Below are positions 1 through 6,861 of a stretch of DNA of 11,104 bases, piece by piece. Each line of letters begins with the position of its first letter. The stretch's first letter is position 1. The notes beneath the pieces are model-generated. The model was not told where the DNA came from, did not search any database, and saw nothing but the letters and a program-made list of their open reading frames with translations. This stretch comes from Deltaproteobacteria bacterium (GTDB taxonomy: Bacteria; Myxococcota_A; UBA9042; DTJE01): NCBI GenBank assembly GCA_013151875.1, contig JAADHL010000268.1, positions 1 to 11,104 of the forward strand, given 5' to 3'. The translations under genes and the position numbers were made by a program.

Positions 1-1
1 C

Positions 2-3000
2 CTCAGACTTGGTCCCAAGGCGATTCTCAGGTCGGATCTGCCCAACGCAAATCCCGATGATGAGGACCAGCCCGCCGATGACGGTCTGGTGTTGATTGTA
101 CGTGGCGATATAGAGACGGGTGAGGGTTCCCTCATCGAGACCAACGGGAACCTGGTAATTGCGGACGGCATGGAATATGTGCCCGAAAAGGACGGTCGTC
201 TGGCATCCGAAGCGGTGGGTCTGCTGGCCGGTCAGTTCGACTATCCCGATGTAGCGCCCAGAGGCACGCCTCCCCTGAAGTTCACTGCCAGCGGCCCCGA
301 CGCGCCACGGGTGGCCGAGATCCGGCCTGTAGCGGGGCTGTCGGGCAAAAATGTTGCATTCACCGCGAAGACCGATCCCGATTACCCGGACACGGACTCC
401 TGGTCCTGGGATTTCGGGGGCGGCGCCTCACCGTCGACTTCTTCCGACGCCTCGCCGTCCGTGACCCTGGGGGCGCCCGGTGCGTACGTGGGTTCCCTGA
501 CTTTGACCAACGGCGTCGAGACCAGCACCACGGAGTTCGTGTACCTGGTGTTCAAGGGCGCGAACATTACCCTGCCGACCGCGTGGAACCTGTGCGGCAA
601 CATCAATCTGAACCCCCCGGCGGGCGTGAACCCGGCGGCATGGATCTTCGCCAGGGCCGGATGGGCCGGATGCGTAAGGGGCGGACCGGGCGGCGGCGGT
701 GGCGGTCCGGGCCCCAGGCCGGCTTTTGCCTGGAACTTCGCCGGCGGCAAGGATCGGAAGGCCAAGACCGGTAAATGCGGGACGGTCAGGGGACGCAGGG
801 GTGGAAACGCGTTCTCGGGCTTGTTGTGGGTGGCGGGAAATCTGGTTGTGAAGGCCGATTGGTCGATTGCCTTGGGAAATGGTGGGCGAGGCGGGAATGC
901 CACTGCCGCGTGCGACGTGCCAGGGGCGGATGCTACTGCAATCGCCGGGAAGGGCGGCAGGCCCGGCCGGGTATCGATGAAGGCGGGGTTCAACCTGGGT
1001 ATTCCCGCTGACATCGATTTCAGCGGCGGATCGTTGACCATACTCCCCGGTGACGGGGGGGACGGAGGCGACGCCGCTGCATCGACGGTCGATGGCGATG
1101 ACGGATGCCCGGCCCAGGCCGCCGGCAAGGCAACATCCATTGGTGGCGCGGGTCATCCGGCGTTTTTCGGGACGTTCGCGGGCGGCGGAGCGGTGGGCGG
1201 ACCACCTGGGGCGTTCGGCAACAGGGCATCCGGTCTCATGCTGTGGTCCCTGGGCGCCCAGAAAGGTATGGGAAACGTCACGATCGTGGGGACTTTGAGC
1301 GGGGGCGACGGCGGTGACGCGGCTGCCGACTCGGGCAACGGTGGCGACGGGACCGATTGCGGGTGCGCGGCAGGCGCGGGAGGCGCGGCAAAGGCACTGG
1401 GCGGCGACGGAGGGCTGGCGGAGTTCAAGACGTTTTCGGCCGCAGCGGGGGCGATCAAGCGAAATTCGCTTTTAGGAGGTCCGTTAGGGGACGACACGGG
1501 CGGTGATGGCGGCGATTCGGACGCGAACGCAGGTGACGGCGGCGATGGTGGGGCCTGTCCCAAGTGCGCGGTGAAGGCCGGGGGCGCCGCGGGTCCTGGT
1601 GGAAACGCCGACTCCGATTCGGGCAAGGGCGGAAAGGGCGAAACTGACGGCACGGACGGAAAGTCGACCGGCTCTCCGGGAGACGGCGGGAACGGAGGAG
1701 ACGGTTGCCCGCCGGCGGGCAAGGGCGTGGCGGGTTCCCTTACGAAGATGACGGGGCACGCCAACCCCCAGACCTCGACCGGGGCGGACGGCGCGCCCGG
1801 GGTCGACACATGCTGCTGTCCTCCACCGGCCCCGGGTTGCGACGACAAGGACCCTTGCACCGACGACAATTGCGACCCAGCCACGGGAAACTGCGAGCAT
1901 CCCGCAAAGGACTGCGACGATCAGGACGCCTGCACCGCGGATTCCTGCAACCCGGAAACCGGAGTCTGCGAGCACGCGGCCAAGGATTGTAATGACGATA
2001 TCCTGTGCACGTTGGACTGGTGCGACCAGACCGGTCAGTGTCGGCATGATTGCCTTCCCGGCAAGTTCTGTGATGACGGAGACGGGAACACTACCTCGGA
2101 CCAGTGTCGAATCGACGGAACGGCCTGTATCTGCAAGGGAGATTCCGGGTGTACGGTCGATCCCGACTGCGATGACGGGAATGCATGTACCCAGGACAGT
2201 TGTTCGGCGGGTGAATGCGTGCACGACTGCTTGAACGGAAACACCTGTGACGACGGGATTCCCGGGACTCTCGATGACCAGTGCGGAAAGGGTCCGGATG
2301 GCGGTTGCATCTGCCGCGGCATTCCCAAGTGCAAGACCGACGCGGACTGCGACGACGGCGAGTCCTGCACCACGGATTCGTGCGACCCAACCAGCGGCGA
2401 GTGCAAGAACGAATGTCTGTTGGAAACCCCTTGTGACGACGGCGACGCCGGGACGACCGACGACAAGTGCCTTCTTGATGACTTTTTCGGCATGCAGGTC
2501 TGCGGCTGCGTGGGCACCAAGGCGTGCAAGACCGACGCGGATTGCAAGGACGGTGAGCAGTGCACGTATGACTGGTGCGACGAGTCGGGCAAGTGTCGCA
2601 ACGATTGCCAGAAGGGTTTGAAATGCGACGATGGTAATCCGATGAACACCAATGATGTGTGCAGATGGGACTCGGGCTCCGGTTGCTATTGCCTGGGTGA
2701 CGAGGGCTGCGCCAACGACACGGATTGCGACGACACGAACCCATGCACCACTGATAAGTGTTCAGGAGGTGAATGCATCCACGATTGCCTGCCCGATGCC
2801 CCGTGTGATGACGGCGACGTCGACACGGTGGGGGATTCATGCCTGTTGATCACGCAAACCGATTACGAAGGGTGCATATGTGAGGGAGAGCTCAAGTGCA
2901 CCGGCGACGCGGACTGCGAAGATCTCGATTTCTGCACGATAGACAAATGCGACGTTGCCAGCGGTGTTTGCTCGAACAAGCCGAGGGATTGCAGCGACGG

Positions 3001-4159
3001 AGTACCGTGCACGACGGACCAGTGTGACTCAACGACCGAGCAGTGCATCCACACGCAGGACGACCAGGCCTGTGACGACGATAATGCTTGTACCAATGAC
3101 AAGTGTGACCTGGAACTGGGATGCCAGCACACCAACGCTACAGGTTCGTGCGACGACAAGGACCCGTGCACCGTGGGCGATTTCTGCGAGGCGGGTTTCT
3201 GCATCGGGGGGCCGCCCAAGAACTGCGAGGACCAGGACAAGTGCACCATCGACGTCTGCGACCCGGTCACCGGCGATTGCAGCCATGAACCCAAGGCCTG
3301 CGATGATTCCGACAAATGCACTTACGACTCGTGCAATCCGGAAAACGGCCAGTGCGTGTACGAACAGATCGCCTGCATGGCCCCGGACGCCTGCACCGAT
3401 GCGTGGTGCGACAAGTCCACGGGGGACTGCAAGACCGCGAAAAAAGACTGCTCGGACCAGTTTTCCTGCACCTTGGACGGGTGCGATCCCGGCGCAGCGC
3501 CGGGTTGCACTCACGATCCGATTCATATTTTGTGCGATGACTCCAACGACTGCACCCAGGACATTTGCAGCCTGGCCTTTGGGTGCGTGCACGAGAACCT
3601 GACAGGGCCTTGCGACGACCAGGACCCGTGCACCGTGGGTGATTTCTGCGAGGCTGGTTTCTGCATCGGGGGGCCGCCCAACAAATGCGACGATTATGAT
3701 CCTTGCACCGTTGACTCGTGCGACTCGGTGGCCGGCAAATGCGTCCACACGCCAAAGGACTGTGACGATGGAGTGGCGTGCACGATTGATTCCTGCCTCC
3801 CTGATTTGGATGGCGCGTGCATCCATGAACCGGACATGATTTCCTGCGACGACGACAACGTCTGCACGATAGACACATGCGATCTGTCCAAAGGTTGCCA
3901 GCACACCAACACTACCGGTTCGTGCGACGACGGGAACCTGTGCACCGTGGGTGATTTCTGCGAGGCTGGTTTCTGCATGGGGGGCCGCCCAACAAATGCG
4001 AAGACGGTGATTTCTGCACCGTTGACTCGTGCGACCCCGCGACCGGCCAGTGTACTTATGAACCCACGGATTGCGCGGACACCAGCCTGTGTACCGAGGA
4101 CTTGTGCGACTCGATCGAGGGAGTCTGCTATCACGTCAAAAAGACCTGCGATGACTTGA
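2..4159 (+). CDS. Giant secreted PKD / glycine-rich / CTDC-repeat protein, 5'-partial, frameshifted
   Basis: This is the main frame of a very large extracellular-type protein. The frame is open from base 2 with no stop, so the true start lies left of the window; the GTG at 89 is only the first start-like codon. Residues below count from that GTG. A PKD domain covers about 75-156, glycine-rich sequence about 160-578, and cysteine-rich repeats run from 584. Up to about residue 1297 the repeats are regular. Beyond that the frame encodes 59 residues of arginine/proline/threonine-rich sequence with no repeat register and stops at 4157-4159. The repeat continues in the frame one base back (see 3979-4698), so the tail is a frameshift artefact or the product of unslipped translation. 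Cysteine-dense PKD repeat proteins of this kind are known from Myxococcota as surface or matrix proteins. No enzymatic motif is seen. Function unknown; a structural or adhesive role is inferred. Confidence 0.85.
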   Translation, partial: LRLGPKAILRSDLPNANPDDEDQPADDGLVLIVRGDIETGEGSLIETNGNLVIADGMEYVPEKDGRLASEAVGLLAGQFDYPDVAPRGTPPLKFTASGPDAPRVAEIRPVAGLSGKNVAFTAKTDPDYPDTDSWSWDFGGGASPSTSSDASPSVTLGAPGAYVGSLTLTNGVETSTTEFVYLVFKGANITLPTAWNLCGNINLNPPAGVNPAAWIFARAGWAGCVRGGPGGGGGGPGPRPAFAWNFAGGKDRKAKTGKCGTVRGRRGGNAFSGLLWVAGNLVVKADWSIALGNGGRGGNATAACDVPGADATAIAGKGGRPGRVSMKAGFNLGIPADIDFSGGSLTILPGDGGDGGDAAASTVDGDDGCPAQAAGKATSIGGAGHPAFFGTFAGGGAVGGPPGAFGNRASGLMLWSLGAQKGMGNVTIVGTLSGGDGGDAAADSGNGGDGTDCGCAAGAGGAAKALGGDGGLAEFKTFSAAAGAIKRNSLLGGPLGDDTGGDGGDSDANAGDGGDGGACPKCAVKAGGAAGPGGNADSDSGKGGKGETDGTDGKSTGSPGDGGNGGDGCPPAGKGVAGSLTKMTGHANPQTSTGADGAPGVDTCCCPPPAPGCDDKDPCTDDNCDPATGNCEHPAKDCDDQDACTADSCNPETGVCEHAAKDCNDDILCTLDWCDQTGQCRHDCLPGKFCDDGDGNTTSDQCRIDGTACICKGDSGCTVDPDCDDGNACTQDSCSAGECVHDCLNGNTCDDGIPGTLDDQCGKGPDGGCICRGIPKCKTDADCDDGESCTTDSCDPTSGECKNECLLETPCDDGDAGTTDDKCLLDDFFGMQVCGCVGTKACKTDADCKDGEQCTYDWCDESGKCRNDCQKGLKCDDGNPMNTNDVCRWDSGSGCYCLGDEGCANDTDCDDTNPCTTDKCSGGECIHDCLPDAPCDDGDVDTVGDSCLLITQTDYEGCICEGELKCTGDADCEDLDFCTIDKCDVASGVCSNKPRDCSDGVPCTTDQCDSTTEQCIHTQDDQACDDDNACTNDKCDLELGCQHTNATGSCDDKDPCTVGDFCEAGFCIGGPPKNCEDQDKCTIDVCDPVTGDCSHEPKACDDSDKCTYDSCNPENGQCVYEQIACMAPDACTDAWCDKSTGDCKTAKKDCSDQFSCTLDGCDPGAAPGCTHDPIHILCDDSNDCTQDICSLAFGCVHENLTGPCDDQDPCTVGDFCEAGFCIGGPPNKCDDYDPCTVDSCDSVAGKCVHTPKDCDDGVACTIDSCLPDLDGACIHEPDMISCDDDNVCTIDTCDLSKGCQHTNTTGSCDDGNLCTVGDFCEAGFCMGGRPTNAKTVISAPLTRATPRPASVLMNPRIARTPACVPRTCATRSRESAITSKRPAMT
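311..556 (+). other. PKD domain
   Basis: About 82 residues of the giant protein match the PKD (polycystic kidney disease) fold pattern. The diagnostic core is SWSWDFGGG, equivalent to the family's WDFGDG, followed by PSVTLGAPGAYVGSLTLTN, equivalent to the usual pattern of P-V-x-Y-x-x-P-G-x-Y-x-V-x-L-x-V-x-N. PKD domains are extracellular beta sandwiches in bacterial surface proteins and secreted hydrolases, and usually serve as spacers or in carbohydrate or protein binding. The motif is visible; the role here is inferred. Confidence 0.8.
566..1822 (+). repeat. Glycine/aspartate-rich low-complexity region with four degenerate repeats
   Basis: About 420 residues dominated by glycine, alanine and aspartate. 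Runs of GGDGGDA type recur at about 1049, 1301, 1499 and 1679. Each is followed within about 25 residues by one or two cysteines (DDGCPAQA, DCGCAAGA, ACPKCAVK, GDGCPPAG). Between the glycine blocks lie short alternating hydrophobic stretches such as GNLVVKADWSIALG and GNVTIVGTLSGG, suggesting stacked beta rungs. The composition recalls glycine-rich surface proteins of the PE-PGRS or collagen-like type, but no strict Gly-X-Y triplet is kept. Aspartate-rich glycine loops suggest calcium binding, which is inference only. Confidence 0.7.
1985..2899 (+). repeat. Five tandem 56-65 residue repeats inside the cysteine array
   Basis: Five longer repeats lie at about 1985-2152, 2153-2332, 2333-2527, 2528-2710 and 2711-2899. 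Each is one CTDC module plus an insert of about 35-40 residues. The insert pattern is (H/N)DC-L-x-G-x-x-CDDG-x(4)-T-x-D-x-C, then a loop of variable length, then GC-x-C-x-G-x(3)-C. Junctions between units read KTDADCDDG or close variants. The insert adds five or six cysteines per unit. The loop varies in length (for example CRIDGTACIC versus CLLDDFFGMQVCGC), which accounts for the different unit lengths. The two repeat types probably share ancestry, the longer one arising by insertion into or fusion with a CTDC unit. Confidence 0.75.
3166..3228 (+). repeat. 63-bp near-identical internal repeat, copy 1
   Basis: This stretch encodes CTVGDFCEAGFCIGGPPKNC in frame. It differs from copy 2 (3628-3690) at only four of 63 bases, far closer than other modules in the array, whose DNA has drifted. 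It contains the intact sequence ATC GGG GGG CCG at the site where copy 3 has lost a base. Confidence 0.9.
3628..3690 (+). repeat. 63-bp near-identical internal repeat, copy 2
   Basis: This encodes CTVGDFCEAGFCIGGPPNKC in frame. It is identical to copy 3 (3940-4001) except for one missing base in that copy. It serves as the reference for placing the frameshift: here the sequence is CATCGGGGGGCC, in copy 3 CATGGGGGGCC. Confidence 0.9.
3940..4001 (+). repeat. 62-bp internal repeat, copy 3, carrying the one-base deletion
   Basis: This is identical to copy 2 except for loss of the C between 3978 and 3979. The loss changes ATC GGG GGG CCG into ATG GGG GGC CGC and moves the downstream repeats into the -1 frame. 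The bases just upstream resemble copy 1 rather than copy 2 (both encode CQHTN-x-TGSCDD), so copy 3 looks like a mosaic of the two. Confidence 0.9.
3979..3985 (+). promoter_or_regulatory. Candidate -1 slippery heptamer G GGG GGC at the frame break
   Basis: In the incoming frame the codons are ATG 3977-3979, GGG 3980-3982 and GGC 3983-3985. Together with the preceding G this forms the X XXY YYZ arrangement of a -1 slip site. A one-base backward slip would pair both tRNAs again with GGG and resume at CCG 3985-3987, giving GGPPNKC, exactly the residues of the intact copies. I saw no obvious Shine-Dalgarno-like stimulator upstream and could not fold a downstream hairpin. An ordinary mutation or sequencing error explains the data equally well. 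Confidence 0.25.
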
Positions 4160-4698
4160 ATCTATGCACCCAGGATGACTGCAATCCGGAGACGGGGGAG
4201 TGCGAGTTCATCCCTAAGGATTGTTCGGACAGCGACCCGTGTACTGTGGACGTGTGCGCCTCGCCCGACTTTGGAACGTGCACGCATGACCCCAAGGACT
4301 GCAACGACAACGACCCGTGTACGGCCGATTCTTGCGACCCCACCGACGGCGCCTGCGTGCATACCCCGATTGATTGCAACGGCACGACCTACACCGGCAT
4401 TGCCTGCGGCTTCGACACGATCACGGTGATCAGCATCGACGCCACTACGGCAGTGGTAATTCTCAAGGATAATCCGGATCCGTTGACGTTTACCTACGGA
4501 ACGCCGAGCCTCTACGCTGGCTACCCTCACCCACCGATTCCGGAGATGGTGTATGAAGCGCCACACGTGAACGTGGTCTTTTCCTCGCCGCCCGACTTGA
4601 CTATGGATCTGCAAATCGACCCCAATACCGTTGTCATGTGGGCTGGTGACACCAGCACTGGGTGGCTTGGTTGTTCCGGCGAATTCACGAAGCAGTGA
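3979..4698 (+). CDS. C-terminal part of the same giant repeat protein, in the -1 frame
   Basis: This frame continues the repeat exactly where the upstream frame loses it. From 3979 it reads GGPPNKCEDGDFCTVDSC, then five further four-cysteine modules, then a C-terminal domain, and stops at TGA 4696-4698. As a separate gene it could only start at the ATG at 4102, but that codon lies in the middle of a repeat module and has no ribosome binding site, so an independent gene is unlikely. Joined to the upstream frame the visible protein is 1565 residues. The C-terminus shows no MYXO-CTERM, LPXTG or other sorting motif. How it is anchored or exported cannot be told from this window, because the N-terminus is missing. 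Confidence 0.8.
   Translation, partial: GGPPNKCEDGDFCTVDSCDPATGQCTYEPTDCADTSLCTEDLCDSIEGVCYHVKKTCDDLNLCTQDDCNPETGECEFIPKDCSDSDPCTVDVCASPDFGTCTHDPKDCNDNDPCTADSCDPTDGACVHTPIDCNGTTYTGIACGFDTITVISIDATTAVVILKDNPDPLTFTYGTPSLYAGYPHPPIPEMVYEAPHVNVVFSSPPDLTMDLQIDPNTVVMWAGDTSTGWLGCSGEFTKQ
4375..4695 (+). other. Small C-terminal domain of the giant protein
   Basis: About 107 residues follow the last cysteine module. The composition changes to alternating hydrophobic and polar residues with many Thr, Val and Ile (for example DTITVISIDATTAVVILKD), suggesting a beta-rich domain. It ends GWLGCSGEFTKQ and holds three cysteines, including the one at its start. I do not recognise the family. It is reached only if the frame break is bypassed or is an error. 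Confidence 0.5.
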
Positions 4699-4734
4699 CG
4701 CGGGCTCAGCCCTGTCCGCCTTCCAGCCGCGCGC
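4699..4734. other. Convergent 36-bp gap
   Basis: This gap separates the stop of the giant protein gene from the stop of the acyl-CoA synthetase gene on the other strand. It holds only a weak inverted repeat, GGGC-TCA-GCCC at about 4702-4712, with no following T run on either strand. I see no convincing intrinsic terminator. Confidence 0.6.
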
Positions 4735-6861
4735 CTACGAACCGTCCCGTTTTTCCAGCCTGACGCGGCAGTCCAGGACGCAGGATTCCTTTGGGTTCCA
4801 TGCGGCAAGGAAGGGGTTGACGTCCAGTTCCGCTATCTCGGGGATGTCGGTCAACATCTGGCTGAGGCGCAGCAGGATGTCAGCCAGTTGTGCACGATCC
4901 ACGGGCGGTTTGCCCCTGGTTCCATCCAGCATCTGCCGGGCCCGGATGCCATCGACCATGGTTTCGGCGTTGCCTCGGGTCAGCGGGTGGATGCGGAATA
5001 CCACGTCCTTGAGCACTTCCACGTGGATCCCGCCCAGCCCGAAGGCCATCAGGCGACCGTACTGCGGGTCGGGCGCGGCCCCGAAAAAGACCTCGACACC
5101 GTCCTTTCGCATGGCCTGGACCATTACTTCCATCCGCGGGTGCTCCTTGCGGAAGCGTTTTTCCAGGTCGGTATAGGCCTCCAGCAGCTCCTCGCGGGTC
5201 CGTATGTCCACGATCACGCCGCCCGTGTCGGTTTTATGGATGATGTCGGGCGCCTCGACCTTGGCCACGACCGGGAAACCCACCTCGTCCGCGAAGGACA
5301 GGGCGTTCTCGATCCGGTTCACGATCCGCGTGGGTACGACCGGGATGCCGTAGGACGAAAACAGTGCGAACAGTTCGGTGCCCTTCATCATCTGGCGGCC
5401 CGAGGCCAAGGCCGCGCCCACGGCCTTTCTGGCCCTGTCGCGGTCCACGCGGAAGCGCCTGGGCAGCGAATACGAGCGGTCGCGGGCCTCCTGAAGACGG
5501 TGCAGACCGGCCAGCGCGGTGGCGGCCTCCTCGGGATAGCGGTAGTTCGGTATCCCTCCGTGGCGCAGGATGTCGATCGCCGACTCGTTGGACAGTTTGC
5601 CCAAAAGGCAGGCCAGCACCGGCTTTTTCGATTGCGAGGCGTGCTTCACGATGGTTCGGGCGACCGCGGCGCTGTCGATCATGACCGGCGACACGAAGAT
5701 CGCCAGGACCATGTCCACGCGCGTGTCGGCCAGGACCGCTTCAAGGGCCTTGTCGTATCGTTCGGCATCGGCGGACGCGATGAGGTCCACCGGGTTCTTG
5801 ACCGAGGCCTCCGGGGGGACCGCCTCCAGCAGGCGTTTTCTGGTGCGGGGTTCGAGGTCCACGATCTCAAGACCCAGCCCGGCGCAGGCGTCCGTCGCGA
5901 GGATGGCGGGACCACCGGCGTTGGTAACGATTGCCACGCGATTTCCCCGGGGGAATTTTCCGGCCTGAGCGGCGCCGGCCAGCGCGAACAGGTCCTTCAT
6001 GTTGTCCACGCGCAGTACGCCGCACTGACGAAAAAGGCTGTCCACCGCGGCTTCGGAACCAGCCAGTGAACCGGTGTGCGACGCCGCCGCCATCGCCCCC
6101 CTTGGCGAGCGCCCGGCCTTGACCACCATGACAGGCTTTTTTCCCGTTACCCTTCTGGCGGCCTTCATGAAGCGCTCGGGGTCCCCAAAGGACTCCAGAT
6201 ACATGAGGATCTGGTCCACGCCGTCGTCGTCGCCCCAGTACTCCAGCAGGTCGTACGGCGCGATATCCGCCCGATTCCCAACGCTTACGAACATATGCAG
6301 ACCCAGACCCAGGTCATGGGCGTCGGCCAGGATCGCTTCGCCCAGCGCTCCTGACTGCGACACGAACGCCGCGCCGCCGAACTCGGGCGTGGTGGACGCG
6401 AACGATGCGTTCATGCTGTAGGCGGGCTCCATGTTCAGGACCCCCATGCAGTTGGGGCCCACTATCCTGATGCCGTGCTTCGCGCACAGATCCACCAGTT
6501 CCGCCTGGAGTTCAGCGCCGCGGCCCCCCACCTCGGCAAAGCCGGCGGTGATGACCACCAGGCCCTTGACCTTCTTTTTCGCGCAGTCCTTTACGGCATC
6601 AATCACGTACCGCGCAGGGACCGTGATCACCGCCATGTCGACAGGTCCGGGAATTGCCGTGACCTTGGGGTAGCAGTGCATCGAGTGGACCACGCTGGCG
6701 GTGGGGTTCACCGGGTAGACCGGGCCCGTGAAGCCAGTGCCCACCAAATTGCGGACCACCTCGTTTCCGATCTGGTGCCTCTTGCGGCTGGCGCCGATCA
6801 CGGCCACCGCCCGGGGCCGGAATACTCGGTCGAGAGACCTTTTGGCTGTTGTCTTGCTCAT
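4735..6861 (-). CDS. ADP-forming acyl-CoA synthetase (acetate-CoA ligase type), fused alpha-beta
   Basis: This 708-residue cytosolic enzyme of the NDP-forming acyl-CoA synthetase family interconverts acyl-CoA, ADP and phosphate with acid, ATP and CoA, usually making ATP from acetyl-CoA or related thioesters. Residues 10-140 form the CoA-binding Rossmann domain (AVAVIGASRKRHQIGNEV, IVGPNCMG). SQSGALG at 168-174 and ASHTGSLAG at 260-268 belong to the succinyl-CoA ligase-like domains, with His262 as the expected phosphohistidine. The ATP-grasp beta part spans about 484-708, with the second phosphate-relay histidine in HKTDTGGV (His542) and ELDVNPF at 678-684. The length fits the fused alpha-beta form; it lacks the GNAT domain of Pat lysine acetyltransferases. 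Start: ATG with GAGGA nine bases upstream. That site lies inside the preceding gene, whose stop overlaps the ATG, so the two are translationally coupled. Substrate is not certain: acetate, propionate, branched or aryl acids are all possible. Confidence 0.93.
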   Translation of the reverse strand: MSKTTAKRSLDRVFRPRAVAVIGASRKRHQIGNEVVRNLVGTGFTGPVYPVNPTASVVHSMHCYPKVTAIPGPVDMAVITVPARYVIDAVKDCAKKKVKGLVVITAGFAEVGGRGAELQAELVDLCAKHGIRIVGPNCMGVLNMEPAYSMNASFASTTPEFGGAAFVSQSGALGEAILADAHDLGLGLHMFVSVGNRADIAPYDLLEYWGDDDGVDQILMYLESFGDPERFMKAARRVTGKKPVMVVKAGRSPRGAMAAASHTGSLAGSEAAVDSLFRQCGVLRVDNMKDLFALAGAAQAGKFPRGNRVAIVTNAGGPAILATDACAGLGLEIVDLEPRTRKRLLEAVPPEASVKNPVDLIASADAERYDKALEAVLADTRVDMVLAIFVSPVMIDSAAVARTIVKHASQSKKPVLACLLGKLSNESAIDILRHGGIPNYRYPEEAATALAGLHRLQEARDRSYSLPRRFRVDRDRARKAVGAALASGRQMMKGTELFALFSSYGIPVVPTRIVNRIENALSFADEVGFPVVAKVEAPDIIHKTDTGGVIVDIRTREELLEAYTDLEKRFRKEHPRMEVMVQAMRKDGVEVFFGAAPDPQYGRLMAFGLGGIHVEVLKDVVFRIHPLTRGNAETMVDGIRARQMLDGTRGKPPVDRAQLADILLRLSQMLTDIPEIAELDVNPFLAAWNPKESCVLDCRVRLEKRDGS
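6858..6861 (-). promoter_or_regulatory. ATGA stop/start overlap coupling two genes
   Basis: On the minus strand the sequence ATGA joins the TGA stop of the membrane glycosyltransferase and the ATG start of the acyl-CoA synthetase. The ribosome binding site GAGGA (6871-6875) lies within the upstream coding region. This arrangement indicates one transcript with reinitiation. Confidence 0.85.

Larger units (their letters stand above)
1838..4377 (+). repeat. Array of four-cysteine CTDC-type modules
   Basis: The region is built of about 25-residue modules with the pattern C-x5-C-T-x3-C-x(5-7)-C, for example CDDKDPCTDDNCDPATGNC. Two modules precede a block of longer repeats (1985-2899) and 19 follow it, with the last six read in the -1 frame. 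The consensus, with CDD, PCT, CDP-TG-C and a basic linker ending in KD, matches the 24-residue Dicty_CTDC repeat (Pfam PF00526, from memory). That repeat was first described in extracellular matrix proteins of Dictyostelium and is also found in bacterial secreted proteins. The even cysteine number suggests internal disulphides formed after export. No catalytic motif is seen. Confidence 0.8.

Noticed and set aside
382..1156. Long open frames on the minus strand opposite the PKD and glycine-rich region
   Set aside because: They are proline/arginine-rich mirror frames of GC-rich glycine codons, overlap each other, and have no domain or ribosome binding site. The plus-strand frame has clear domains.
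2035..3904. Several minus-strand frames of 150-290 residues opposite the cysteine repeats
   Set aside because: Their repeated Ser/His/Val patterns are just the antisense of the repeat codons TGC GAC GAC; coding logic lies on the plus strand.
4702..4712. Inverted repeat GGGC-TCA-GCCC as a terminator between the convergent genes
   Set aside because: The stem is only four base pairs and no T run follows on either strand.
4888..6069. A 393-residue plus-strand frame opposite the acyl-CoA synthetase
   Set aside because: It is a shadow of high-G+C codon usage: the minus strand encodes an intact enzyme with all catalytic motifs.
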